Below, one piece after another: positions 15,696-24,302 of a stretch of 30,421 nucleotides of DNA (position 1 is the stretch's first letter; the number at the start of each line of letters is the position of its first letter). The notes under the pieces were generated by a model. That model did not search any database. It was not told the origin of the DNA and was given only the letters and a program-made list of their open reading frames with translations. The position numbers were made by a program, and so were the translations under genes. This DNA is from Rubrobacter sp. (GTDB taxonomy: Bacteria > Actinomycetota > Rubrobacteria > Rubrobacterales > Rubrobacteraceae): NCBI GenBank assembly GCA_013695335.1, contig JACDAR010000206.1:1-30421 (forward strand). The letters run 5' to 3'.

Positions 15696-16547
15696 TCATG
15701 CTGCCCGATCCGCCGAGAAGAAATCCTTCAGGGCAGTGGTGACGGTGTCCGGCGTGTCTTCCATCGCGAGGTGCGCTGCGCCCGGGATCTTCTGCAGTCG
15801 GGAGCCCGGTATCCTGGCGTGCAGTTGCTCGCCTTTTTCGGGTGGGATCCAACGGTCCTCCTCGCCCCATAGGATGAGGACGGGGCGTGTGATCTCACCG
15901 TAACGGTCCTGCACCTCGTCCGTGTACCGCTGGTCGTTCTGGAAGATCTGGCGGTAGAAAGCGTCCTGTCCCTCCGGACCGAGCCAGGGCTCGATGTACG
16001 GCTCTATTTCTTCGTCGCCCATCGGCTGGTAGGTCGCGTCCCTGATGTAGGCTGCCACCATCGCCCGGTGCATGTATGCCGGTATCTGCCTGAAAACACC
16101 GACGTGTTCCTGGACAAGCGTGTAGAAGGGCGATCCCCACGGCGAAAGCGCCACGGCATCGATCAGGGCGATGGCATTGAAGTCCCGACCTTCCAATAAG
16201 TGCGCCCTGAGCGTGGCCGCGCCGCCGATGTCGTGGGCGACGATGCCGGGGGATTCAAGGCCCCAGTGGTCCAGCAATTCGGGGAGCAGCCTCGCCTGGG
16301 CCGCCAGCGAGACATCCTGATGCTCCCGCTTCTCCGAATTCCCATATCCGAGAAGGTCGAAGACGTACACGGTCTGATCCCCGGCCAGCTCAGGAACGAT
16401 CCTGCGCCAGACGCGGGAAGAGAAAGGCGTGCCGTGGACCAGGACCACCGGAGGTCCATCTCCGAAAACGTCGTAAGCCACCCGACCGCCGGAAGACTCG
16501 TAACTCCGGCTCGGTCGCCACCTGTGATTTTTGTCCTGGTCGTTCAA
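15696..16547 (-). CDS. Alpha/beta hydrolase, haloalkane dehalogenase/epoxide hydrolase-like
   Basis: The product has 283 residues and an alpha/beta hydrolase fold. The oxyanion-hole region is VLVHGTPFSS (about 35-44). The nucleophile elbow is VAHDIGGA with Asp106, not Ser, which groups it with epoxide hydrolases and haloalkane dehalogenases. An acidic residue in WGEEDRWIPP and a His in GAAHLAMED complete the triad. Its start overlaps the stop of formate-THF ligase by four bases, so it is firmly within the operon, but the substrate in a methyl-group pathway is not clear. Confidence 0.78.
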   Translation of the reverse strand: MNDQDKNHRWRPSRSYESSGGRVAYDVFGDGPPVVLVHGTPFSSRVWRRIVPELAGDQTVYVFDLLGYGNSEKREHQDVSLAAQARLLPELLDHWGLESPGIVAHDIGGAATLRAHLLEGRDFNAIALIDAVALSPWGSPFYTLVQEHVGVFRQIPAYMHRAMVAAYIRDATYQPMGDEEIEPYIEPWLGPEGQDAFYRQIFQNDQRYTDEVQDRYGEITRPVLILWGEEDRWIPPEKGEQLHARIPGSRLQKIPGAAHLAMEDTPDTVTTALKDFFSADRAA

Positions 16548-18244
16548 AACAGCCCGACTACCTGGCCGTCTTCGTCTAGGTCTATGTTCTGGGCGGCGGG
16601 ATGTACGCTGAGGCCGGGCATGGTGCGCATGTCGCCGCAGATGGGGTAGACGAACCCGGCTCCGGCCGAGATGCGCGCCTCCCTGACAGGGAGCGTCCAG
16701 CCCTTCGGGGCGCCTTTGAGGGCCGGGTCTGATGAGACTGAGAGGTGCGTCTTGGCCATGCAGATGGGCAGGTTCCCGAAGCCATTCTCCTCGTGGGATT
16801 CGAGCTGGCGGGCGGCCGTCAGGTCGTACTCGACGCCGTCGGCCCCGTAGACGTTCGTGGCTATGGCTTCGATCTTCTCGCGCAGCGGAGCCTTCTCCGG
16901 GTACAGAAAGTTGAACGATGAAGGCTCCTCCGCAGCTTCGGCGACCACCTCGGCCAGTTCGACGGCCCCCTTCCCGCCATCCGAGAAGTGATTGCAGACT
17001 GCGACGCGTGCCCCCATCTCCTCGGCGACCTCGCGTATTGCGTCGTGCTCTGAATCGAAATCCGTTGGGAAGGCGTTGATCGCCACTACCGGAGAGACGC
17101 CGTGTACCCTGATGTTCTCGATCTGCTTCCTCAGGTTGGCCGCGCCCGCGAGCACGTCGTCAGGATTCTCCGCGAGCATCTTCTCGGGGAGGGGCTGCCC
17201 GGCCCTGACCTCGAAACGTCCAGAGTGGGCTTTCAAGGCCCGGACCGTCGCGACAAGTACCGCGGCATCCGGTACGAGGCCGGAGATGCGGCACTTGATG
17301 TTGAAGAACCGCTCGGCCCCCATATCCGCGCCGAAGCCGGCTTCGGTGATGAGGAAGTCGCCGCCGTGAATGCCGATCAGGTCGGCAACCACAGACGAGT
17401 TGCCAGTTGCGATGTTCCCGAACGGACCAGCGTGGACCAGGGCCGGCGTGTTTTCGAGCGTCTGCATCAGGTTCGGCTTGATCGCCTCTTTCATGATAAC
17501 CGCCATCGCACCCGCCGCTTTCAGATCTTCCGACGTGATCGGGTTTCCGTCCGTGTCGTTGCCGATGACTATGCGCCCGAGCCGCTCGCGCATGTCGCGC
17601 AGGGAGCGGGAGAGAGCCAGGATCGCCATTACCTCAGAGGCCGGGGTGATGTCGAATCCGGTCTGGCGGGGGACGCCGTCCACCCGCTCGCCGAGGCCGG
17701 TGATGACGTTCCGTAGCGCCCGGTCGTTCACGTCGAGGACGCGCCGGAAGCCGACGCTGTGACGGTCCACGTGGAAGAAGTCGTCGTTGTGGTGGATGTG
17801 GTTGTCGATCATGGCGGCCAGCATGTTGTGGGCCGCGGTCACTGCGTGGTTGTCGCCAGTGAGGTGCAGGTTGAAAGTCTCCATCGGCACCACCTGGCTG
17901 TATCCCCCGCCCGCTGCTCCGCCCTTGATCCCGAACGTCGGCCCCATCGAGGGCTGACGGATGGCGACCGTAGCCGTCCTGCCGATGTGCCTGAAAGCCT
18001 GCCCGAGCCCCACTGTCGTCGTGGTCTTGCCTTCGCCCAAGGGTGTCGGGGTGATGGCCGATACAAGGACGTACTTCGCCTTCGGCCTGTCCGCGAGCTC
18101 CTCCATCGCGTCCAGCTTTATCTTCGCGACGTTCTCGCCGTATGGCTCCAGGAGGTGTTCGCCGATGCCAATGCTGGCGGCGATATCCTTCAGCGGCTCC
18201 AGCCTGGCTTTGCGGGCTATTTGAAGGTCGGTCGGGAATGCCAT
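16544..18244 (-). CDS. fhs: Formate-tetrahydrofolate ligase
   Basis: The product has 566 residues, near the usual 555-560. It interconverts formate, THF and ATP with 10-formyl-THF, ADP and phosphate. The ATP loop TPLGEGKTTT (about 67-76) is intact, as are SMGPTFGIKGGAAGGGY and the FGNIATGNSS region. In methyl-oxidising pathways the reverse reaction recovers one ATP per methyl group, which suits its place between MetF and the demethylation enzymes. GGAGGAG lies ten bases before the ATG. Confidence 0.95.
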   Translation of the reverse strand: MAFPTDLQIARKARLEPLKDIAASIGIGEHLLEPYGENVAKIKLDAMEELADRPKAKYVLVSAITPTPLGEGKTTTTVGLGQAFRHIGRTATVAIRQPSMGPTFGIKGGAAGGGYSQVVPMETFNLHLTGDNHAVTAAHNMLAAMIDNHIHHNDDFFHVDRHSVGFRRVLDVNDRALRNVITGLGERVDGVPRQTGFDITPASEVMAILALSRSLRDMRERLGRIVIGNDTDGNPITSEDLKAAGAMAVIMKEAIKPNLMQTLENTPALVHAGPFGNIATGNSSVVADLIGIHGGDFLITEAGFGADMGAERFFNIKCRISGLVPDAAVLVATVRALKAHSGRFEVRAGQPLPEKMLAENPDDVLAGAANLRKQIENIRVHGVSPVVAINAFPTDFDSEHDAIREVAEEMGARVAVCNHFSDGGKGAVELAEVVAEAAEEPSSFNFLYPEKAPLREKIEAIATNVYGADGVEYDLTAARQLESHEENGFGNLPICMAKTHLSVSSDPALKGAPKGWTLPVREARISAGAGFVYPICGDMRTMPGLSVHPAAQNIDLDEDGQVVGLF

Positions 18245-18279
18245 GCTCTGCGGACTCCTCCTGCTCGTTTACGGAAAGT

Positions 18280-19209
18280 TTACGTTTGCTCGACGCGCTT
18301 GAGCAACTCACGCCGCCACACCTCGGTCTTCTCCACGTCGTTGAAGGTGTAGATGTGGAAGCCTTCGATGTTGCTCTCGGGATCTGCCAGGCTCCCCTTC
18401 AGGCCGAGGACCAGACCGTTAGGGCTGTAGCCGCCTGGCATGAACATCTTGATGAGCCAGTTGCGCTGCTTCAGGAGGAAGCGGGCCGACTCGCCGAGGC
18501 CGATGGTCGCGGAGATCCGCATCAGTTTCTGGCGGTTCACGACGCCCGGCATCCCGATCCGGATCGGCAGTTCGATGCCCCGGCGCTTCACCCAACGGGA
18601 CCAGTCGGAGATCACCCTCGGGTCGAAGCAGATCTGGCTGATGATGTAGTCGGCGTGCGGGGCCTTATCGTACATAGCCTGGATCGTTGCTTCGTCGCTG
18701 ATGATCGGATGGCTCTCGGGATACCCTGTTATGCCAACCTTCTCGAACGGGTGTCCGATCTCGGCCATCGCCTGAAGCAACGCGCCTGCGCCCTCAAACT
18801 CCCCGGCTGGCTTCTCCGCGTCTCCCGCGACGATGAAGGCGCTCCGCACCCCGGCCTCACGTAGCCGGGCCAGAATTTCGGCCAGCTCGGCCCTGTCCCG
18901 GATGAGCCGTGCCGAGAGGTGGGGCGATACCCCAAGGCTGTGTCCTGACAATCGTTCGGCTAGCTCCACCGTCGGCCAGATGCCCTTTGCCGGCGAGGCA
19001 GTGACCGTAAGCCCGATGTGGTGCGGAACGTGCTCGACTACAGCCTCTTCGACGCCCTCGAAGGGCAATACCTCGTAGCCGGGACTCCGTAGCGCTTCGG
19101 CCAGCATCCGGTTCGCTTCGCGCCTGCCTGCGGTTCCTTGCTGTGTCTTCGTATCTCTGCGGGCCATCATATTGGTCGAGGAGGGCCGGACGCCGAAGCG
19201 CCCAGCCAC
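18280..19209 (-). CDS. metF: Methylenetetrahydrofolate reductase
   Basis: The product has 309 residues with the TIM-barrel MTHFR pattern: VTASPAKG early on, AFIVAGDAEKP, GITGYPESHP, ADYIISQICFD and PIRIGMPGV. The enzyme links 5-methyl-THF and 5,10-methylene-THF through FAD. In this operon the likely direction is oxidation of methyl-THF coming from a demethylase. The GTG start at 19209 is chosen because AAGGGAG lies ten bases upstream, just past the stop of the previous gene (gap of five bases); ATGs at 19170 and 19167 have no such site. Confidence 0.88.
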   Translation of the reverse strand: MAGRFGVRPSSTNMMARRDTKTQQGTAGRREANRMLAEALRSPGYEVLPFEGVEEAVVEHVPHHIGLTVTASPAKGIWPTVELAERLSGHSLGVSPHLSARLIRDRAELAEILARLREAGVRSAFIVAGDAEKPAGEFEGAGALLQAMAEIGHPFEKVGITGYPESHPIISDEATIQAMYDKAPHADYIISQICFDPRVISDWSRWVKRRGIELPIRIGMPGVVNRQKLMRISATIGLGESARFLLKQRNWLIKMFMPGGYSPNGLVLGLKGSLADPESNIEGFHIYTFNDVEKTEVWRRELLKRVEQT

Positions 19210-19214
19210 TTTTC

Positions 19215-20420
19215 TCAGGCTCCCTTGGAGGAGCTGCTGGCCGACAGGGTCTGTTCCGCGTGCTCCGGCTTGAAGAAGGTACGGTCGGCGACGGTGGCCG
19301 AGACCGTGCCCTCGGGGCGCTCGATGTCCAACTCTATCCCGATCTCGCTGTACTCAACCGGCACCATCGCGAAGCCGATGTTCTTCTCCAGGCGCGGCGA
19401 ATAGCAGGCGGATGTTACCTTGCCTATCGTCTCGCCATCCTTGTTGACCGGGAAGTAGTCGATCATGGAGCCGTCGTTGTACGAGCCGAGGTTTTCGCCC
19501 CCGATCTCCACCCCGACCAGCTTGCGGCTGACACCCTCCTCGCTGACCTTCTTCAAAGCCTCGCGGCCCACGAAGTCCTGCTCCTGCTCCAGCTCGACCA
19601 TCCACTTGTAGCCGTAGCCGACCTCGTAGGGGTTGGTGTCGTACCACATGTCGCAGCCCAGGGCCAGGATGCCGCCCTCGATCCTGCGTATGTGGCACGG
19701 TCCGATCGGGGAGATCCCATGCGGCTCGCCAGCCTGCAAAACCCGGTCCCAGAGCTTGAGCCCGTCGCGGCTTGCGTTCTTCAGGTATAGCTCGTAGCCG
19801 AGCTCGCCTGAATAGCCTGTGCGCGAGATGACGAGTTCCATCCCGTCGAGTTGCCTGTGAACCATGTAGTAGTAGGGAACGTCGAGGATGTCCTCGCCAA
19901 AGAGGTCGGTCATGACCTCCCTGGACTTCGGCCCCTGTACCTGCATCGGGCCGACGTCGGGCTCCTTTATCTCCACGTCGAAGTTCATGTTGTAGGCGAG
20001 ACCCTGCGCCCACAGCAACACGTCGCTATCTGCGAGCGAGAGCCAGAAGTGGTTCTCATCCAGGCGCAGGAGCACCGGGTCGTTGATAATGCCGCCCTGG
20101 GCGTTGGTGATGAAGGCGTACTTGCACTGCTCCACGTTGCACTTATTCAGGTCGCGCGGCGTGAGCATGTTGGTGAACTCGAAGGCGTCGGGGCCTGTGA
20201 TCTCGACCTGACGCTCGGCCCCGCCGACGTCCCACATCGTGACGCCTTCGAGTAGCTGGTAGTACTCCTCGACCGGATCGCGGTAGTAGCGCGGGTGGTA
20301 GTGGTGGTTGTAGACGCTGTACTTCTGCACATTGTGCCTGCGCGAGCCATAGAAGTACGGGGACTTGAACAGCCTCGTGTACTGGAGGATGCCTGGATCC
20401 GGATTGATGTTGTCTGCCAT
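19215..20420 (-). CDS. DmdA-like THF-dependent demethylase (GcvT family)
   Basis: The product has 401 residues and the GCV_T fold plus C-terminal barrel. It resembles dimethylsulfoniopropionate demethylase DmdA more than the T-protein: YSVYNH (35-40), NDPVLLRLDEN (113-123), SLADSDVL (128-135) and SACYSP. The GcvT catalytic pair Asp-Asp is Asn113-Asp114 here, as I recall for DmdA. But RTGYSGELGYELY (200-212) is T-protein-like, so it may not be a true DmdA. Such enzymes pass a methyl group from a charged S- or N-methyl donor to THF, making 5-methyl-THF. With metF five bases downstream, the product could be oxidised at once. Glycine betaine, dimethylglycine or DMSP are candidate substrates. Confidence 0.75.
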   Translation of the reverse strand: MADNINPDPGILQYTRLFKSPYFYGSRRHNVQKYSVYNHHYHPRYYRDPVEEYYQLLEGVTMWDVGGAERQVEITGPDAFEFTNMLTPRDLNKCNVEQCKYAFITNAQGGIINDPVLLRLDENHFWLSLADSDVLLWAQGLAYNMNFDVEIKEPDVGPMQVQGPKSREVMTDLFGEDILDVPYYYMVHRQLDGMELVISRTGYSGELGYELYLKNASRDGLKLWDRVLQAGEPHGISPIGPCHIRRIEGGILALGCDMWYDTNPYEVGYGYKWMVELEQEQDFVGREALKKVSEEGVSRKLVGVEIGGENLGSYNDGSMIDYFPVNKDGETIGKVTSACYSPRLEKNIGFAMVPVEYSEIGIELDIERPEGTVSATVADRTFFKPEHAEQTLSASSSSKGA

Positions 20421-20507
20421 CGAAAGTTGCTCCTTTCTTGCTGGTTTCGCACACCCGTTTGAGGGTTTGGTTCGCTTTGGGAAGAGGCTCCTATACGGTC
20501 CTTCGCA

Positions 20508-21479
20508 TCACCCTTTCTCCGGGATCTCTGCTGTGTCCGACGGGGTGCGCGCGTCGCGAAAATGGTCGTTTATGTACTTCTCGCCCTCGTCACAAAAGAG
20601 CGTGACGATCGTTTTCAAGTCAGGATGCTCTTCCTGTATCCGGTGCGCCACAGCCAGGTTCGCCCCGCTGCTGGGACCGACGAACATCCCGTACTCGCGC
20701 GCGATGCGCCACATGTGGCCGAGCGAGTCCCCGCTTGAGACCGAGTACACGCCGTCCACCATCCCGCCGTGTCGTTCATAGATGGTCGGGACGAAGCCAT
20801 CCGAGATGCCTTCGATGGCGTGCTTGCCCGTCTCGCCGCACAGGATGGTGCAGGACTCGTCAGGTTCGACCCCGAAGAGCTTCACGTCAGGGTTCGCCTC
20901 CCTGAAAGCCTGCCCGACCCCGACGAGCGTACCTCCCGTCCCGATTCCCATGACCAGCGCGTCGGGTACGGTTCCTTCTGGCAACTGCGAAAGTATCTCC
21001 GGTCCAAGCCACGTGCGGTTCTCCTCGACGTTCCACTCGGAGTCGAACTGCCGCGGGCAGTAGTAGCCGGGCTGTTCACCGAGTTCCCGCGCCTTCGCGA
21101 GCGCCTCGTTCACGTGGAAGTTCCCGACCTCGAGAACCTCGGCCCCGAAACCGAGTGAGATCGCCACCCGCTCGGGGCTCATGCCGCTCGGCATCACGAC
21201 GAGCATCCTGTATCCCTTCACCGCCGCGACCATGGAGAGGGCGTTGCCCGTGTTGCCGCTCGACGCCTCGACGAGGGTGTCGCCGGGCTTCAGGAGCCCT
21301 TCCTCCTCGGCCTTCTCGACCATGTATTTGGCTATGCGGGCCTTGATCGAACCTGAAGGATTCAGGTACTCGAGCTTGGCCCACACGCCATCCACCCGGA
21401 CGAGCGGGGTATCACCTATGGCGTCGAGCACGCTCGCCGAGGGTTTCCGGCTTCGTACCTCCGCCTCGCGGGGCTTCAT
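20508..21479 (-). CDS. PLP-dependent cysteine synthase / cystathionine beta-synthase family enzyme
   Basis: The product has 323 residues, a fold-type II PLP enzyme. The Schiff-base lysine is in NPSGSIKARIA; the substrate loop is SSGNTGNAL and the phosphate-binding loop is GIGTGGTLVG. The length equals that of O-acetylserine sulfhydrylases and there is no CBS regulatory domain. ATG 21479 forms a TGATG overlap with the flavoprotein stop; GTG 21482 is the alternative. Why a cysteine synthase sits among demethylation genes is unclear: it could fix sulfide or methanethiol, or use serine made from glycine and methylene-THF. Confidence 0.8.
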   Translation of the reverse strand: MKPREAEVRSRKPSASVLDAIGDTPLVRVDGVWAKLEYLNPSGSIKARIAKYMVEKAEEEGLLKPGDTLVEASSGNTGNALSMVAAVKGYRMLVVMPSGMSPERVAISLGFGAEVLEVGNFHVNEALAKARELGEQPGYYCPRQFDSEWNVEENRTWLGPEILSQLPEGTVPDALVMGIGTGGTLVGVGQAFREANPDVKLFGVEPDESCTILCGETGKHAIEGISDGFVPTIYERHGGMVDGVYSVSSGDSLGHMWRIAREYGMFVGPSSGANLAVAHRIQEEHPDLKTIVTLFCDEGEKYINDHFRDARTPSDTAEIPEKG

Positions 21480-23926
21480 CACGCCCGCATCCGCTTCATC
21501 GCCGGGTCGAAGAGCGGCTCCTCGAAGACCGTGGCCTGATGACGCTCGCCGAAGTATTGGATCTCCAGCCGCCTCCCGACCCCGGCGTACTCCGGCGGCA
21601 CCCAGGCGTACGCGATGCTCCGCCCGAGCGTATAGCCAAAGTCCGCGCTCGTCACGTAACCGACTGCGCGGCCATCCACGAATACCGGCTCGTAGCCCAT
21701 CACTACCAGGTTCGGGTCATCGAGCAGCGTACATACCAGCCTGCGGCGCGGCCCAGCTTCCTTGCGTTTCGCCAGCGCATCACGCCCTATGAAGTCGCCC
21801 TTGTCCGCCTTGACGGCGAAGCCGAGTCCCGCCTCGTAAGGGTCGTGTTCGGTGGTCATGTCCGTGCCCCAGGACCGGTAGCCCTTCTCGATGCGCATGG
21901 AGTTGAAGGCAGCCCGGCCTCCAGCCACCACGCCGTATGGCTGACCCCCTTCCCACAGAAGATCCCAAAGCCTCGATCCCAAATCCGATGATGTGTAGAT
22001 CTCCCAGCCAAGCTCCCCAACGTAGGAGAGCCGCAGCGCCGTTACCGGAACTTCGCGCAAGTAGGCGTACCTCGCGTTGAAGAACCCGAACGTCTCGTTC
22101 GAGAAATCGTCTTCGGAGAGGCTCTGCACCATGTCGCGGGCTGACGGCCCCCACACCCCGACGCAGCAGGTTCCCGGCGTGATGTCCTGAACCTGCACGG
22201 AGCCGTCGGCTGGTAGATGGCGCTCCATCCACTCGATGTCCCGCGGCCCGTTCAGGCCGAGCTGGAAGCGTTCATCCTCCAGGCGGGCAACGGTTATGTC
22301 GCTCTTCACCCCAGCCGCATCGTCCAGCATGAGCGTGTACGTAACCTTGCCAGGCGGCCTATCGAGCTGGCCCGTGGTCAGGCGTTGCAGGAAGTCGAGG
22401 GAACCAGGCCCTGTGACCTCGGCACGTTTGAGGGAGGTCATGTCGTAGAGGGCTACGTTCTCGCGGGTGGCGCGGGCCTCGGCGGCGGCGATCTCGGACC
22501 AGTACCGTCCGGCCCACTCGCCGCGTCCGAGTACGTCGTCCTGCCCGTCGAGCAGCCTCTGGTTCGCCTCGAACCACTGCGGCCTCTCCCACCCTGACGC
22601 TTCGAGGAAGTATGCCCCCAGTTCTTTCTGGCGCGCATAGAACGGGCTTGTGCGCAGGGGGCGCGGGTCCTCCATCGGCTGCTGGGGGTGGATGATGTCG
22701 TAGACCTCGCGGAAAGACTGGGAGCTGCGGGCCAGGATGTAGGCCGAACTCCTAGCGTACGGGTCGAAGCGGTGAACGTCTGCGCCTGCTATATCTATGC
22801 TCGGGACGCCGTCCGTGAGCCATTCGGCCATGACCTTACCGACGCCGATGGCGTGTGTGATCCAGACCGCCTCAGCGACCCAGAACCCCTTCGCCTCCCT
22901 CGACTCGCCGAGCAGCGAACCGCCGTCCGGCGTGAAAGAGAACAGCCCGTTCATCGGACGATCTATCTCGACGTTCCGCAGCGCGGGGAGCATCTTGCGC
23001 GCCTCCTGCCACGTTGGTTCGAAGTCCTCGGGCGTGAACTCGAGGACCGAAGGGAATTCCCCCTCACCCCGATAGTCGCGCCTGATATCGTCGGCCGAGA
23101 TGGGCATGGGACGATGCCTGTACGCCCCGATGCCGTAGTAGTCCTCCCTCTGGCGCATGTACATCGAGAAGTCCTGGTGGCGCAGCATGGGTTGCATAAC
23201 TTCCCGCGTCTCACCCGCAAGATCGGCGAGCGGCGTGGTCCACGCGAACTGGTGCTGCATCGGCATGAGCGGCACCGTCATACCGACCATGCGCCCGATG
23301 TACGGCCCCCACATCCCGGCGCAACTTATGACTAGCTCAGCCTCGATGCGTCCCTTGTCCGTCTCCACGGCCCGAACCCGGCCATCCTTAACCTCGATGC
23401 CCGTTACCTCGGTCTCGCCGTGGAACTTCGCGCCGCGTTCGGAGGCCAATCGTCCCATCGCCTCGCACGCCCGGACGCCCTTCGCGATGCCATCCGAGGG
23501 AACGAAGAAACCGCCAAGGATCTTTGTCTTATCCAGGAGCGGTATCTTCTCCGCGCACTCCTCGGGAGAGATGAGGTGGGATTCGAGCCCCCACGAGGCG
23601 GCGAGGCCATGCCTGCGCTTGAGGTCCGTCAGGCGCTCGGGCGTCTCTGCGACCTCGATGCCGCCAGCCTGATACCCGCACGGCTGGCCGTCCACTTCGA
23701 GTTCCATGTAGCGGTCGACGCTGTACTTGGCCAGGTCGGTCATCGTCTTTGATGGGTTGGTCTGAAACATCAGGCCGGGGGCGTGTGAAGTGGAGCCGCC
23801 AGCCTCGAAGAGCGGCCCCTGATCCAGGACCACCACGTCCCGCCATCCCATCCGCGTCAGGTGCTCGGCGACGCTGCAACCCACGATGCCGGCCCCGATG
23901 ATAACCACCCCGGCGCTAGTCTCCAT
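21479..23926 (-). CDS. Dimethylglycine dehydrogenase-like flavoprotein (DAO + GcvT fusion)
   Basis: The product has 815 residues. An N-terminal FAD oxidoreductase domain (about 5-375) starts with GVVIIGAGIVGCSV. STSHAPG with His48 matches the histidine that bonds FAD in dimethylglycine and sarcosine dehydrogenases. Then come the FAO_M linker (about 375-430) and a C-terminal folate-binding GCV_T domain (about 440-805) with GVKSDITV and LSYVGELGWEIY. Such enzymes oxidise N-methyl amines and hand the methylene group to THF as 5,10-methylene-THF, avoiding free formaldehyde. It opens the operon. ATG 23926 is preferred over an upstream TTG because GGGGG lies six to seven bases before it. Dimethylglycine is the best guess; sarcosine is possible. 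Confidence 0.85.
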   Translation of the reverse strand: METSAGVVIIGAGIVGCSVAEHLTRMGWRDVVVLDQGPLFEAGGSTSHAPGLMFQTNPSKTMTDLAKYSVDRYMELEVDGQPCGYQAGGIEVAETPERLTDLKRRHGLAASWGLESHLISPEECAEKIPLLDKTKILGGFFVPSDGIAKGVRACEAMGRLASERGAKFHGETEVTGIEVKDGRVRAVETDKGRIEAELVISCAGMWGPYIGRMVGMTVPLMPMQHQFAWTTPLADLAGETREVMQPMLRHQDFSMYMRQREDYYGIGAYRHRPMPISADDIRRDYRGEGEFPSVLEFTPEDFEPTWQEARKMLPALRNVEIDRPMNGLFSFTPDGGSLLGESREAKGFWVAEAVWITHAIGVGKVMAEWLTDGVPSIDIAGADVHRFDPYARSSAYILARSSQSFREVYDIIHPQQPMEDPRPLRTSPFYARQKELGAYFLEASGWERPQWFEANQRLLDGQDDVLGRGEWAGRYWSEIAAAEARATRENVALYDMTSLKRAEVTGPGSLDFLQRLTTGQLDRPPGKVTYTLMLDDAAGVKSDITVARLEDERFQLGLNGPRDIEWMERHLPADGSVQVQDITPGTCCVGVWGPSARDMVQSLSEDDFSNETFGFFNARYAYLREVPVTALRLSYVGELGWEIYTSSDLGSRLWDLLWEGGQPYGVVAGGRAAFNSMRIEKGYRSWGTDMTTEHDPYEAGLGFAVKADKGDFIGRDALAKRKEAGPRRRLVCTLLDDPNLVVMGYEPVFVDGRAVGYVTSADFGYTLGRSIAYAWVPPEYAGVGRRLEIQYFGERHQATVFEEPLFDPAMKRMRA

Positions 23927-24095
23927 CCGAAACCCCCGTTCGACACCCACGGCCCGCAAACTTCACACACGAGAGACCCCGAATAACGAAGCCGTCAGAA
24001 GAGATTTTTCGCCCACTTCCCAAGGTTTTCTAGACCTCCACCCGAACCGGGTTCCCGCGCGGAATTTTTTGCCGCGTGTTGCGCATCGCGCACTG

Positions 24096-24113
24096 CTTTC
24101 TCAATATGGGAAC
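24096..24113 (-). promoter_or_regulatory. Candidate IclR operator at the operon start site
   Basis: CTTTCTCAATATGGGAAC contains a 15-bp imperfect inverted repeat (TTC..GAA ends) and the core AATATGGGAAC, matching GATATGGAAAC before the transporter gene at 9 of 11 positions. It lies just downstream of the -10 box, over the expected start of transcription, which fits repression. Confidence 0.5.
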
Positions 24114-24141
24114 ATGTAACATAAGTCCGATACGTGGTCAA
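24114..24141 (-). promoter_or_regulatory. Promoter of the demethylation operon
   Basis: On the minus strand TTGACC (24141 to 24136) and TTACAT (24119 to 24114) are 16 bases apart. It is the only clear promoter found ahead of the nine-gene run, though the 87-base gap at 20421-20507 could hold another that I do not see. Confidence 0.5.
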
Positions 24142-24273
24142 GAGCCATGGGAACCAGATTTTGCAAACAGGAGAAATTTGTGCCTCCGGCCTAATGGATG
24201 CCCGACGATGAGCAGCCTCGGATGATGGCCTTTCCGGTCTCCGCGGCGCCGAAAGCCACGGTGAAATCCGTGT

Positions 24274-24295
24274 CAGGCGTTGCTAGGGAACGCTG
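24274..24295 (-). terminator. Weak hairpin after the 5-formyl-THF cyclo-ligase gene
   Basis: CAGGCGTT (24274-24281) can pair with AACGCTG (24289-24295) with one bulged base and a seven-base loop, eight bases past the stop codon. There is no T run. Confidence 0.25.
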
Positions 24296-24302
24296 TGCTG
24301 GG

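Larger units (their letters stand above)
23927..24302. other. Intergenic control region of the demethylation operon
   Basis: There is no credible gene. It holds, in the minus direction, a weak hairpin after the 5-formyl-THF cyclo-ligase gene, a promoter at 24114-24141, an operator candidate at 24096-24113, and a leader of about 180 bases. The leader contains inverted repeats TGCGC-ATC-GCGCA (24080-24092) and ACCCG-AAC-CGGGT (24040-24052). I see no known riboswitch core. Confidence 0.6.

Noticed and set aside
20421..20507. A second promoter before the DmdA-like gene
   Set aside because: The gap is 87 bases and could hold one, but I found no convincing -35/-10 pair and no copy of the operator motif.
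24052..24064. TTCCCGCGCGGAA as a third operator copy
   Set aside because: It has TTCC and GGAA arms five bases apart but lacks the ATATGG core, and its centre is an unrelated GC palindrome.
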